Source of the DNA: Candidatus Latescibacterota bacterium
GTDB lineage: Bacteria; Latescibacterota; MVCY01; DTYK01
Assembly (NCBI GenBank): GCA_012961925.1
Contig: DTYK01000277.1
Coordinates: 1-6,001, forward strand
Direction: 5' to 3'
Length of the DNA: 6,001 bases
Under the pieces are notes generated by a model that saw only the letters and a list, made by a program, of their open reading frames with translations, was not told where the DNA came from and ran no database searches. Positions 1 through 6,001 of this stretch are shown piece after piece. Numbering within the stretch: the first letter of the stretch is position 1; every line of letters begins with the position of its first letter. Both the position numbers and the translations under genes were made by a program.

Positions 1-114
1 GCCAGCGGCGAAGGGAGGCGGATCATGAGCTTCCGCTTCTGAAGACGAATCAGGATCGCACCGGGTGTGACCCTGAACTTGAGCAAGTCGGGGGCTTCCC
101 TCTCGTTCGGGCCG

Positions 115-147
115 CCTGTCTGTGCGGGCGAGCCGCATGCAGACAGG
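115..147. repeat. 33-base palindromic (REP-like) element, copy 1
   Basis: The arms CCTGTCTG (115-122) and CAGACAGG (140-147) are exact inverse complements. They enclose a GC-rich, partly paired middle. The element lies inside the DUF4236 pseudogene, right after Gly-Pro codons (GGGCCG). It is exactly 11 codons long, so it keeps the reading frame. Removing it restores the expected family sequence SLSFGP-HGAKFTVGP. It matches copy 2 in length and ends. Such elements resemble bacterial REP sequences mobilised by RAYT (Y1) transposases, but no such enzyme is in the window. Confidence 0.8.
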
Positions 148-175
148 CATGGGGCGAAGTTCACCGTCGGTCCGA

Positions 176-208
176 CCTGCCTGCCGCGCAGGGCACGGCG
201 CAGGCAGG
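176..208. repeat. 33-base palindromic (REP-like) element, copy 2
   Basis: The arms CCTGCCTGC (176-184) and GCAGGCAGG (200-208) are exact inverse complements around a GC-rich centre. Compared with copy 1, the fifth stem pair changes from T-A to C-G, a compensatory change that keeps the stem. It sits after GGTCCGA, again next to Gly-Pro codons. Removing 32 bases (176-207) rejoins the gene as GPRGKRATVGIPG, so relative to the ancestral frame the insertion shifts reading by one base. Either the net insertion was 32 bases, or a neighbouring G was lost after a 33-base insertion. Confidence 0.8.
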
Positions 209-554
209 GGGCAAACGGGCCACGGTGGGTATTCCGGGAACGGGACTCTTCTACACGACCACGCTTCAAAGCGGGAGATCAGGCGGTAGGAGAAGCGCTT
301 CCTCCTCTGCTCCGGCCGTTCCATCGATTCGCCCGGAAGACCGCCTGACCCTGGCTTTCCTCAAACGGCTCATCACGCCGGACAACGGGGTGGCCCTCGT
401 GGACGGTTACCGGGAGTTGGTCCTCGGCAAGGAGGAGAAGACCTTCGAACACCGCAAGGAAGTAGTTCACCTGGCCGATGGCGTGTATCTCCCGACTTCC
501 TGATCCTCAAGAAGGAGCGGCTGGATGAAGTTGCGAAATGCCTGACGAGCGCCG

Positions 555-579
555 CGGAAAAGCACAACCGGCTCGGTTG
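555..579 (-). terminator. Possible weak terminator of the amrS-S9 operon
   Basis: Read on the minus strand about 45 bases past the S9 peptidase stop codon, CAACCG-AGC-CGGTTG forms a 6 bp stem with a 3-base loop (565-579). It is followed by TGCTTTTCC. The stem is short and the T run is only four bases. The same bases are also former codons of the DUF4236 pseudogene, so this could be chance. No better terminator is visible downstream of the operon inside the window. Confidence 0.3.
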
Positions 580-623
580 CTACTTTCCCAAGTACGCCAT
601 CTCCGCTGTCATGAGCCTACCTA

Positions 624-2501
624 TCACCTCAGGTACCTGTCGAGAAAATCTGCCACCTGTGTGTAGGCCTTGATGCGGTTGTGTAGTTTGGCGATGCCAT
701 GCCCCTCGTCCTGGAACAGAAGATATTCTACGACACCATTGCGTCTCCTGATCTCCTCCACGATCTGGTCTGCTTCGGACCTGGGCACACGGGGGTCATT
801 GGCCCCGTGGATAACCATCAACGGCGCCTTAATCTTCTCCACGTGATGGATGGGTGAGATCTTCTCCAGGAAGTCGCCATCCTTTACAGGATCTCCATAT
901 TCGGCGATCCGCCACTTCCTCCGATATGGACCGGTGTTCTGTAAGAAGGTCTTGAAGTTGGCTATTCCGACGATGTCAACCCCGGCTGCCCACAGATCAG
1001 GGTATTTCGTCAGGGCCGCCAGAACCATATAACCCCCATAACTGGCACCCATCACAGCAATCTTACCCGGATTGACATAGCCAGAAGCTTTCAGATATCT
1101 AACCGCATAGGCGATGTCCTTCACCGAGTCCTCCCGCAGCCGGACATCGTCCAGATGCGTATAGGCCTTACCATATCCCGTGCTCCCTCGAACATTTGGG
1201 GAGAAGATCGCATAACCCCGGTGCAAAAAGTACTGGAAGATCGGGTTGAACCAGACCCGCTCCTGAGCTTCAGGCCCACCGTGGATGTGGACAATAGCCG
1301 GCACCCTGTCTGACTCCTCAGCACCTTTTGGCAGATAGAAAAAGGCGGGTATCCTCCTTCCGTCGAAGGTCTCGTAATGGACGAGCATCGGCTCTACGAA
1401 GGTCTCCTGGGGGATGCCGGCCCGGGAACTGTGGGTAACCTGAACCAGCCTTCTCTTATCAAGTTCCCAGACCCAGACATCTGCGTTGTGGCGGGGTCCA
1501 GTGATGGTAAAGGCCAATTTCATACCATCCGGGGAGAAGGTCAAACGTGCAACTATCCCCTTCGGCAAGGGTGGTGTTGGCAACGTCTGCTCGGTTTCGA
1601 GGTCCTTAATTTTCAGCTCCGAGTACCCATCTACGTTGAGCACATAGGCCATAAACCGGCCGTCCTCCGATACCACCAACCCCTCCACATCCCAATCAGT
1701 ATCCTCTAAGTAGGTGAGTTTCCGAGACCTGAGGTCGATGTGGGCCAGGTTCATGAAGTCACGATCTCTGTCAGTGATGAGATAGATGCCCTTACTATCC
1801 GGTGTCCAGTTGATGCCGGAATAGCGCACAAGCCCTTCATGAGGCGTCAGATGGACCACATTTTGCGATTCCAGCTCAAGGAGGAAGAGATCCTGGTCGA
1901 AGCTGGAGTTGAACCGCCAGATGATGAGGTATCGGTCGTCAGGTGACCATCCGGAGACGAAATTGCTGCCATCCTGCTGATAAACCAGTCTGACCTCCCC
2001 GGTCCTGATGTTCTGTATGTAGACATCGAAGAAGGCGGGATCCCGCCGGTTGGAGGCAAAGGCGATCCACTCACCATCGTGAGACCAACCGCCGAAGCTG
2101 TGAATGGCCTCAGGATAGCTTGAAAGATCTGTGATGCTCTCACCGGTAGAAGGCATCAGGTAAAGCTGTGTCCTTTCGTTGCCACCTACATCCTTTCCAA
2201 ACACAAGCAGGTCCTCCGTGGGTGACCACTTAACAAACCTGACCCGGTCCTCGAAGAACGTTAGTTGATCCGGCCACCCTCCCAGAGCGTCAATCCGCCA
2301 GACCTGTGCTACACCTGTTATATTGGTCAGGAAGGCCAACTGCTCACCGTCTGGTGAAAAGGTGGGTCTGCTCGCCCAGCGGATGTTCAGATATCGCTCG
2401 ATGCTGTACCTCTGCTGAGACTGCGCTTCAACCACCAGCACAGGAGAGAGGAGAACGAACACCATGCAGATGACGGGCTTGAGTGTTAAGATTACGGACA
2501 T
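624..2501 (-). CDS. Exported S9 family peptidase (prolyl oligopeptidase / acylaminoacyl-peptidase type)
   Basis: This is a serine peptidase of clan SC, family S9, predicted to cleave short peptides outside the cytoplasm. I chose ATG 2501 (625 aa) because AGGAGGT lies 5 bases upstream and the product then opens with a signal peptide (hydrophobic residues about 4-24, likely cut after VEA, residue 26). A longer start at 2558 would overlap the upstream gene and bury the signal. Seven TolB/DPP4-like propeller motifs of the FSPDG type recur every 44-47 residues (about 48, 92, 139, 185, 232, 278 and 322), which suggests a complete seven-bladed propeller that gates the active site. The alpha/beta hydrolase domain follows from about 370: HGGP at 407-410 (oxyanion region), nucleophile Ser487 in GASYGGY, Asp569 in HGANDPRVP and His601 in DEGHG. 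The triad is intact and the length is normal. The gene is translationally coupled to the radical SAM gene. The exact substrate cannot be assigned. Confidence 0.93.
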   Translation of the reverse strand: MSVILTLKPVICMVFVLLSPVLVVEAQSQQRYSIERYLNIRWASRPTFSPDGEQLAFLTNITGVAQVWRIDALGGWPDQLTFFEDRVRFVKWSPTEDLLVFGKDVGGNERTQLYLMPSTGESITDLSSYPEAIHSFGGWSHDGEWIAFASNRRDPAFFDVYIQNIRTGEVRLVYQQDGSNFVSGWSPDDRYLIIWRFNSSFDQDLFLLELESQNVVHLTPHEGLVRYSGINWTPDSKGIYLITDRDRDFMNLAHIDLRSRKLTYLEDTDWDVEGLVVSEDGRFMAYVLNVDGYSELKIKDLETEQTLPTPPLPKGIVARLTFSPDGMKLAFTITGPRHNADVWVWELDKRRLVQVTHSSRAGIPQETFVEPMLVHYETFDGRRIPAFFYLPKGAEESDRVPAIVHIHGGPEAQERVWFNPIFQYFLHRGYAIFSPNVRGSTGYGKAYTHLDDVRLREDSVKDIAYAVRYLKASGYVNPGKIAVMGASYGGYMVLAALTKYPDLWAAGVDIVGIANFKTFLQNTGPYRRKWRIAEYGDPVKDGDFLEKISPIHHVEKIKAPLMVIHGANDPRVPRSEADQIVEEIRRRNGVVEYLLFQDEGHGIAKLHNRIKAYTQVADFLDRYLR

Positions 2502-2506
2502 TTCGG

Positions 2507-2513
2507 ACCTCCT
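2507..2513 (-). promoter_or_regulatory. Shine-Dalgarno of the S9 peptidase overlapping the upstream stop codon
   Basis: Minus-strand AGGAGGT is a near-perfect anti-16S match, 5 bases before ATG 2501. Its first two bases are the last two bases of the TAG stop (2512-2514) of the radical SAM gene. This fixes the peptidase start and suggests that ribosomes finishing the first gene re-initiate on the second. Confidence 0.85.
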
Positions 2514-3558
2514 ATGACTCGTCGTGCTGACCTTTAACCCCGACGTAGTGGCCGACAATCGGGATCTTTACCCCGCAGTACCTGCATTTACCCTTCTCAA
2601 TTGAGAAGCTCAATACCATCCAGTTATGCCGCTCGATAATTGACTTCCCGCAGCTATAGCAATAGGTGTTTTCGCTAGGATGTCCTGGCACGTTCCCGAG
2701 ATACACGAAACGAAGTCCTTCTTCCATCCCCATCTGCCTTGCGGATTCAAGGGTCTCAACAGGTGTGGGAGGCAGATTTGAGAGCTTCAGGTGGGGGATG
2801 AACCTGGTCACATGCCAGGGTGTATCTTCTCCGAGATCATCCCTGATCCACCTGGCGATATCCCTGAGCTGACCCTCGTCATCATTATAACCGGGGATAA
2901 TGTTGGTCACCACCTCTACATGCATCTCCCATCTCTCCTTTGCCCTCTTGGTCACCTCCAAGATCCCTTTGAAAGCCCCGACGTTGGCGATCTCCCTGTA
3001 GAAATCGTTCCTGAACCCCTTGATATCGACCCTGAAGGCGTCCAGATAGGGACCTATCCGGTCCAGAGCCTCTGGGGTCATGAAGCCGTTTGTCACATAG
3101 GTCGTGTAAAGTCCCTCTTCTTTAGCCAGTCTTGCCCCGTCGATGGTGTATTCCAGCCAGATCGTCGGTTCGTTATACGTCCACGATAGCCCCTGACAGT
3201 TGTATTGCCTGGCAAGACGGACGGACTCCTCCGGCGAAACATATTCTGTCCTCCCGACTCCCGGATCGCTGTGGGCGATGTGCCAGTTCTGGCAGCCTAT
3301 GCACCTGAAATTGCAACTTAAGGTACCGAGCGAGAAGGCGCGGCTGTTAGGGTAGAAATGGAAAAGGGGTTTGATCTCGATGGGCGCTATGTGTTGTGCA
3401 GAGACCTCTCCGTAGACCAGGGTGTAAAGTCTCCCTTTGGAGTTTAACCGGGTGTGGCAATAGCCCATTTTTCCTTCGGAGATAAGGCATCTCCTCTGGC
3501 AGACTCCGCATCTGACCCTTGCCCCCGAAAGCTTCTCATAAAGGATTGATTCCACCAT
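2512..3558 (-). CDS. amrS: AmmeMemoRadiSam-system radical SAM enzyme (AmrS-like)
   Basis: This is a cytoplasmic radical SAM protein related to pyruvate formate-lyase activating enzymes; the reaction of this subfamily is not established. Taking ATG 3558 gives 348 aa starting MVESILYEKL, which matches how the family normally begins. ATG 3642 would add 28 residues with no family-like content and no well-spaced ribosome site. Features in order: an N-terminal cysteine set C17-x2-C20-x3-C24 and C34; the radical SAM cluster C82-x3-C86-x2-C89 in SCNFRCIGCQNW; WTYNEPT at about 126-132; DIKGF near 178; VVTNIIPGYND around 216; RFIPHLKLSN near 253; and the diagnostic tail NVPGHPSENTYC with two rubredoxin-like pairs, C300-x2-C303 and C325-x2-C328. 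All metal ligands are present. The usual partners, AMMECR1-domain and Memo-like proteins, are not adjacent in this window. Ten bases separate it from the downstream S9 peptidase gene. Family assignment is strong; function is open. Confidence 0.9.
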   Translation of the reverse strand: MVESILYEKLSGARVRCGVCQRRCLISEGKMGYCHTRLNSKGRLYTLVYGEVSAQHIAPIEIKPLFHFYPNSRAFSLGTLSCNFRCIGCQNWHIAHSDPGVGRTEYVSPEESVRLARQYNCQGLSWTYNEPTIWLEYTIDGARLAKEEGLYTTYVTNGFMTPEALDRIGPYLDAFRVDIKGFRNDFYREIANVGAFKGILEVTKRAKERWEMHVEVVTNIIPGYNDDEGQLRDIARWIRDDLGEDTPWHVTRFIPHLKLSNLPPTPVETLESARQMGMEEGLRFVYLGNVPGHPSENTYCYSCGKSIIERHNWMVLSFSIEKGKCRYCGVKIPIVGHYVGVKGQHDES

Positions 3559-3567
3559 CTCGTGTAC

Positions 3568-3596
3568 AATATAGCAGATTAGACGGCCAACTTCAA
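3568..3596 (-). promoter_or_regulatory. Candidate sigma70 promoter of amrS-S9 operon
   Basis: Read on the minus strand: TTGAAG (3596-3591), a 17-base spacer and TATATT (3573-3568). A TGC directly before the -10 makes it an extended -10 box. Transcription would begin only about 2-4 bases before ATG 3558, giving a nearly leaderless mRNA. This fits the lack of a convincing Shine-Dalgarno before that start, and it makes the longer start at 3642 less likely. The call rests on sequence match only. Confidence 0.45.
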
Positions 3597-3694
3597 GCCT
3601 TAATATAGCGAAATCTTCAGCCCCAAACCAAGGGCAGTTCATCCTATGCTATGCCCTTCCAAAAGTATGCTGAAGGAGATGGATGATTTTCTAA

Positions 3695-3723
3695 TTGACA
3701 TCCAGCAGTAAAGGATGTATCTT
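3695..3723 (+). promoter_or_regulatory. Candidate sigma70 promoter for the secreted-protein gene
   Basis: A perfect TTGACA (-35, 3695-3700), a 17-base spacer and TATCTT (-10, 3718-3723) point toward the large secreted-protein gene. The predicted start near 3730 leaves an untranslated leader of about 160 bases that contains three inverted repeats. The -35 is consensus and the -10 matches at most positions. The spacing is ideal and the region is clearly intergenic. Confidence 0.5.
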
Positions 3724-3750
3724 AGAAGTTAGCCCATATCTGGGAAATTG

Positions 3751-3780
3751 AACGCCGAAGGAAGTTTCATTCGGCGTTTT
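3751..3780 (+). terminator. Terminator-like hairpin in the leader (possible attenuator)
   Basis: AACGCCGAA (3751-3759) and TTCGGCGTT (3770-3778) form a perfect 9 bp stem with a 10-base loop. The run TTTT (3777-3780) overlaps the end of the stem. Only the plus-strand reading has T residues after the stem. No plus-strand gene ends nearby. It lies about 20 bases after the predicted transcription start, so attenuation or a very short RNA is more plausible than ordinary gene-end termination. The T run is short, so efficiency is uncertain. Confidence 0.45.
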
Positions 3781-3797
3781 CGAATCTGGAGCTAAGT

Positions 3798-3834
3798 AAA
3801 TAAAAATTAGCTTGCTTGTAAGCAACGTTTATTT
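3798..3834. repeat. AT-flanked interrupted palindrome in the divergent intergenic region
   Basis: Outer arms AAATAAA (3798-3804) and TTTATTT (3828-3834) flank an inner palindrome, TTGCTT-GT-AAGCAA (3812-3825). The inner unit has the symmetry expected of a dimeric regulator's operator, and it could also fold in RNA. The surrounding sequence is about one-third GC, far below the neighbouring genes. No specific regulator family is recognised. Confidence 0.45.
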
Positions 3835-3868
3835 GAGAGAAGAAGACAAAAAACCTTAAATGCTTGAT

Positions 3869-3881
3869 GTACCGGAGGTAC
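3869..3881 (+). promoter_or_regulatory. Shine-Dalgarno inside a small hairpin, secreted-protein gene
   Basis: GGAGGT (3874-3879) sits 9 bases before ATG 3889 and is the evident ribosome binding site. It lies within GTACC-GGA-GGTAC, a 5 bp perfect inverted repeat whose loop and 3' arm carry the Shine-Dalgarno. In RNA, the hairpin would partly hide the site. The three-base loop makes it only moderately stable. Confidence 0.55.
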
Positions 3882-3888
3882 GGGTCCT

Positions 3889-6001
3889 ATGGGTCAGGTC
3901 AGTGGTCGGAGGTTCTTTCCTTTACAATGGTCACTCGTTTTTCTGTTTCTTCTGGGCTACACCTCTCCTGGGAAGTCCTCAATGCTGAGTCAGACCGGTG
4001 ATGGGATCCTAATAGACAACGGAAGCTTTTCGGCCGTTATCAGCAAGGCATCGGGAATGATGACGGAGATCAGGTTGGCAGGCAGTGGTATAGATCTTGC
4101 TTCACACTACCAGGACTATAGTCTCGTCTACCCGGAGTTTGCCATCCAGTACCGGGATGGGTCGCGGGAGAGCCAGAAGACACCGGCCTACTATGGAGAG
4201 GTCACAACTGAGATCCTGGTGGAGGGCGAAGAGGCAGCGATAGTCAGGGTCATCTGGGATACGCCTTTCATCGACACCCGCTGGGAGTACAGGTTCTTAA
4301 GGGATGTGCCATACTTTATCCTCTATGTCGAGAGAGAGGTTGAGAGGAGCGGGGTGTACGCCAATGCCCAGCAATGTGCGATGTTTACCGATGAGATGGA
4401 CGATGGCTATATTGTGGACTACCAGGGGGAGCTGCTAAATACCTTGGCTGACCGGGTCGCCTTATACCCGGCCGGATACATTCAGCACTCCATGTTCACG
4501 GCGATAGATAATGGTTACAGTACAAGGTATCCGGCGATAATATGGCATGATGATGACTCGGACATCGTCATGGGGGTTCTGGTCACCTATGTCACTCCCA
4601 ACCAGAGAGAGACAATCTCCTATCAGAATTCAGGGATACACAGCGCACCGGGCGGGGGTTTCGTAGAGGCACAGTGGAACTGGTTCGGCAAATCGGACAA
4701 CGAATCCCTCTACCTCAAAGGAGGCACAAAATATGGTATGGAGATGTACTACTATTTAGATCATGGGGATGTGGATACCTTCGATGCCTTTAACCAGGCC
4801 CTGTTCAATGAGGGACATTATGATGTGGTTGAGTCGGAGGACTATTGTGTGGCCAGTTGGGGCGGCAGGCAGTGCGGCCTGGCTGATTTCTCATGGAACT
4901 ACCCCCAGGCAAGCAACAACTACATCACTTCGCAGGAGCTTTTCAGATACAGGGCCCTCTCCCTTCCTCGGTCACAGAACAGCTCCCGTGATCCACAGGT
5001 GTTCGATCTATCCGTCAAAGCGGTCATGGAAGGAGAGTCCATCGACCTGACTCCCTTACCTCAGGAGAACTTCAGCCCGGCGCTCCATAAATATGCGAGG
5101 ACTCTCTCCGGGCAGGACTACATGGTGGGTAAGGTGGGCTGGGAGGTCAACTCCCTGGAGAACAGGCTCTGGTATAAGGTCTTCGAGGATAGTGACAAGT
5201 TGGTGGTCGGCGGCCAGATTTCTCCGACAAGGGACGGGGTGCATATCAAGCATCTCTTTGTAAGCCTGAAACTGCCTCCTTACAGACCGGGTGGGGGCGT
5301 CTATAGTATCAACGGCTCCACCTGGGATATGCGTCGTAGAGACTCGATTTACGGCACCCTCGGCATAACGGTCTATCACCCCACAGGTATTGATACCGTC
5401 ACCAGGACCGCAAGAGAGCTGAGGCTGTATATCCTTCATAACGAACGGGATGTCGAGTATGATTCGGAACAGGTCTGGAGCTACGAATTCTTCCTCTTTC
5501 CCCATCTAGGGTATGATGTAGAGAGGATTGCCCAGATCACACCGCTCCACCACAAGTCCGTGCGCCATTATCGGGAGTATTATAAGAGGCTTCCTGGCCT
5601 GATGGATAATGATGACCTTGGCATCCGCCCCGACGGTAATATCTTCGTCTATGGGGCAACCCTGATTCAAGAACAGGAGAAAGGGACAGCAGCGTCCCTT
5701 CTTAGGCTGGGGCTTTATGCCCGACCCGGCGGTTATCCGGTCAGGCTCTATTCTGCTCGGGATGATGTTTATGATGTGCGGGTGGACGGCCGGAGTTTGG
5801 AGGAAAGTACCTGGGATTTCGATCTGGCCAGCAGGGTGCTGACGGTACGCCGGAACTGGGGTGGGATGGTCACCCTCGAGGTACTATTTGAGGCCTCCTC
5901 AAGTGGATTGGATATCTATGAAGATCCTGTGGCTTATGGTTCCCTTAGCCTCCTGAACTACCCCAACCCTTTTAACCTTCATACCATTATAAGCTTTAAT
6001 A
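3889..6001 (+). CDS. Large secreted protein with type IX-type C-terminal sorting motif, function unknown (3' end outside the window)
   Basis: The frame is open from ATG 3889 through the window edge (704 codons seen), with GGAGGT 9 bases upstream. Residues 1-30 form a signal peptide: Arg7-Arg8, a hydrophobic stretch around 14-24, then a small polar segment. Residues about 38-300 (ILIDNGSFSAVISKASG, later TRWEYRFLRDVPYFILYVER) look like the start of a beta-sandwich of the galactose-mutarotase-like or polysaccharide-lyase type, rich in aromatic and Asp residues. This is an inference from pattern only. Three cysteines are visible (163, 320, 329). Residues about 625-672 resemble a C-terminal beta-sandwich of the kind found on glycosidases. 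NYPNPFN at 690-696 marks the start of a Por-type sorting domain, which usually runs some 60-90 residues, so the protein probably ends shortly beyond the window. Its likely place is the cell surface or outside. Carbohydrate binding or cleavage is possible, but no catalytic residues can be named. Confidence 0.88.
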   Translation, partial: MGQVSGRRFFPLQWSLVFLFLLGYTSPGKSSMLSQTGDGILIDNGSFSAVISKASGMMTEIRLAGSGIDLASHYQDYSLVYPEFAIQYRDGSRESQKTPAYYGEVTTEILVEGEEAAIVRVIWDTPFIDTRWEYRFLRDVPYFILYVEREVERSGVYANAQQCAMFTDEMDDGYIVDYQGELLNTLADRVALYPAGYIQHSMFTAIDNGYSTRYPAIIWHDDDSDIVMGVLVTYVTPNQRETISYQNSGIHSAPGGGFVEAQWNWFGKSDNESLYLKGGTKYGMEMYYYLDHGDVDTFDAFNQALFNEGHYDVVESEDYCVASWGGRQCGLADFSWNYPQASNNYITSQELFRYRALSLPRSQNSSRDPQVFDLSVKAVMEGESIDLTPLPQENFSPALHKYARTLSGQDYMVGKVGWEVNSLENRLWYKVFEDSDKLVVGGQISPTRDGVHIKHLFVSLKLPPYRPGGGVYSINGSTWDMRRRDSIYGTLGITVYHPTGIDTVTRTARELRLYILHNERDVEYDSEQVWSYEFFLFPHLGYDVERIAQITPLHHKSVRHYREYYKRLPGLMDNDDLGIRPDGNIFVYGATLIQEQEKGTAASLLRLGLYARPGGYPVRLYSARDDVYDVRVDGRSLEESTWDFDLASRVLTVRRNWGGMVTLEVLFEASSSGLDIYEDPVAYGSLSLLNYPNPFNLHTIISFN

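Larger units (their letters stand above)
25..628 (+). pseudogene. Decayed DUF4236 family gene, with stop codon, frameshifts and two palindromic insertions
   Basis: A good Shine-Dalgarno (AAGGGAGG at 11-18) precedes ATG 25. The reading starts MSFRF, meets TGA at 40-42, then resumes as RRIRIAPGVTLNLSKSGAS, the standard DUF4236 N-terminus; CGA to TGA would explain the stop. The family signature continues as HGAKFTVGP (148-174) and, one frame over, GKRATVGIPGTGLFYTTT (210-263). A further region with LALVDGYRELVLG-like and HLADGVYLP segments runs to about 494. One lost base near 492-497 then shifts to DFLILKKERLDEVAKCL and on to AISAVMSLPIT, ending near 628. This second half resembles the repeat-like C-terminal region of long DUF4236 proteins, whose function is unknown. 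The 3' part of the gene is missing, because homology stops at the tail of the convergent peptidase gene. Family identity is clear. Inactivation is very likely, though assembly errors could explain some of the lesions. Confidence 0.85.

Noticed and set aside
1377..2143. Several open frames of 68-110 codons on both strands within the S9 peptidase gene
   Set aside because: All fall within the intact peptidase coding region, whose propeller motifs and catalytic domain are clear. None has its own family signal.
2502..2558. Longer S9 peptidase start at 2558
   Set aside because: It would overlap the end of amrS by 47 bases and place 19 polar residues ahead of a clear signal peptide. The strong AGGAGGT supports 2501.
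2791..3189. 132-codon plus-strand open frame opposite amrS
   Set aside because: It lies opposite conserved radical SAM motifs, and its composition is explained by the codons of the real gene.
3559..3642. N-terminal extension of amrS starting at ATG 3642
   Set aside because: The added 28 residues do not look like the family N-terminus, GGAAGG is about 12 bases upstream of that ATG, and a good candidate promoter lies inside the extension.
3833..3861. Second possible plus-strand promoter, TTGAGA-17-TTAAAT
   Set aside because: The -10 match is weak, and in AT-rich sequence such matches are expected by chance. The upstream TTGACA promoter is better.
5056..5505. 149-codon open frame on the minus strand inside the secreted-protein gene
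   Set aside because: It is fully antisense to a long, well-supported coding frame. Its product has no recognisable family pattern and it has no evident ribosome site.
1..6001. tRNA, rRNA, CRISPR arrays, integrases or phage genes
   Set aside because: No cloverleaf-like segment, regular spaced repeat array, or recombinase or phage coding pattern was seen anywhere in the window.

Overview
This window looks like an ordinary stretch of chromosome from an uncultured bacterium. The best clue to its identity is the right edge. A large secreted protein runs off the window just as it enters a NYPNPFN motif, the hallmark start of the type IX secretion (Por) C-terminal sorting domain. That motif is characteristic of the FCB/Bacteroidota-type superphylum and related candidate phyla such as KSB1, Latescibacterota and Zixibacteria. 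I cannot name the phylum more precisely from sequence alone.

Layout. (1) Positions 25-628, + strand: a decayed DUF4236 gene with a strong Shine-Dalgarno and a recognisable family sequence. It is broken by an in-frame TGA, by two 33-base palindromic elements and by at least one further frameshift. Its homology ends where the next gene ends. (2) Positions 3558 to 624, - strand: a compact two-gene operon. It is read amrS-like radical SAM enzyme first, then an exported S9-family prolyl oligopeptidase/acylaminoacyl peptidase. The stop codon of the first gene overlaps the ribosome binding site of the second. (3) Positions 3559-3888: an AT-rich divergent control region with a candidate promoter on each strand, a terminator-like hairpin, an AT-flanked palindrome and a small hairpin over a Shine-Dalgarno. 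(4) Positions 3889-6001, + strand: a secreted protein of more than 704 residues and unknown function, incomplete at the window edge.

How the genes relate. The radical SAM enzyme and the S9 peptidase are probably co-transcribed and translationally coupled, although no biochemical link between them is known to me. The peptidase and the large secreted protein both carry export signals, so both should act outside the cytoplasm. The most interesting items are the paired palindromic elements, whose stem covaries; the AmrS-family enzyme paired with a peptidase instead of its usual AMMECR1 and Memo partners within this window; and the long structured leader of the secreted-protein gene.
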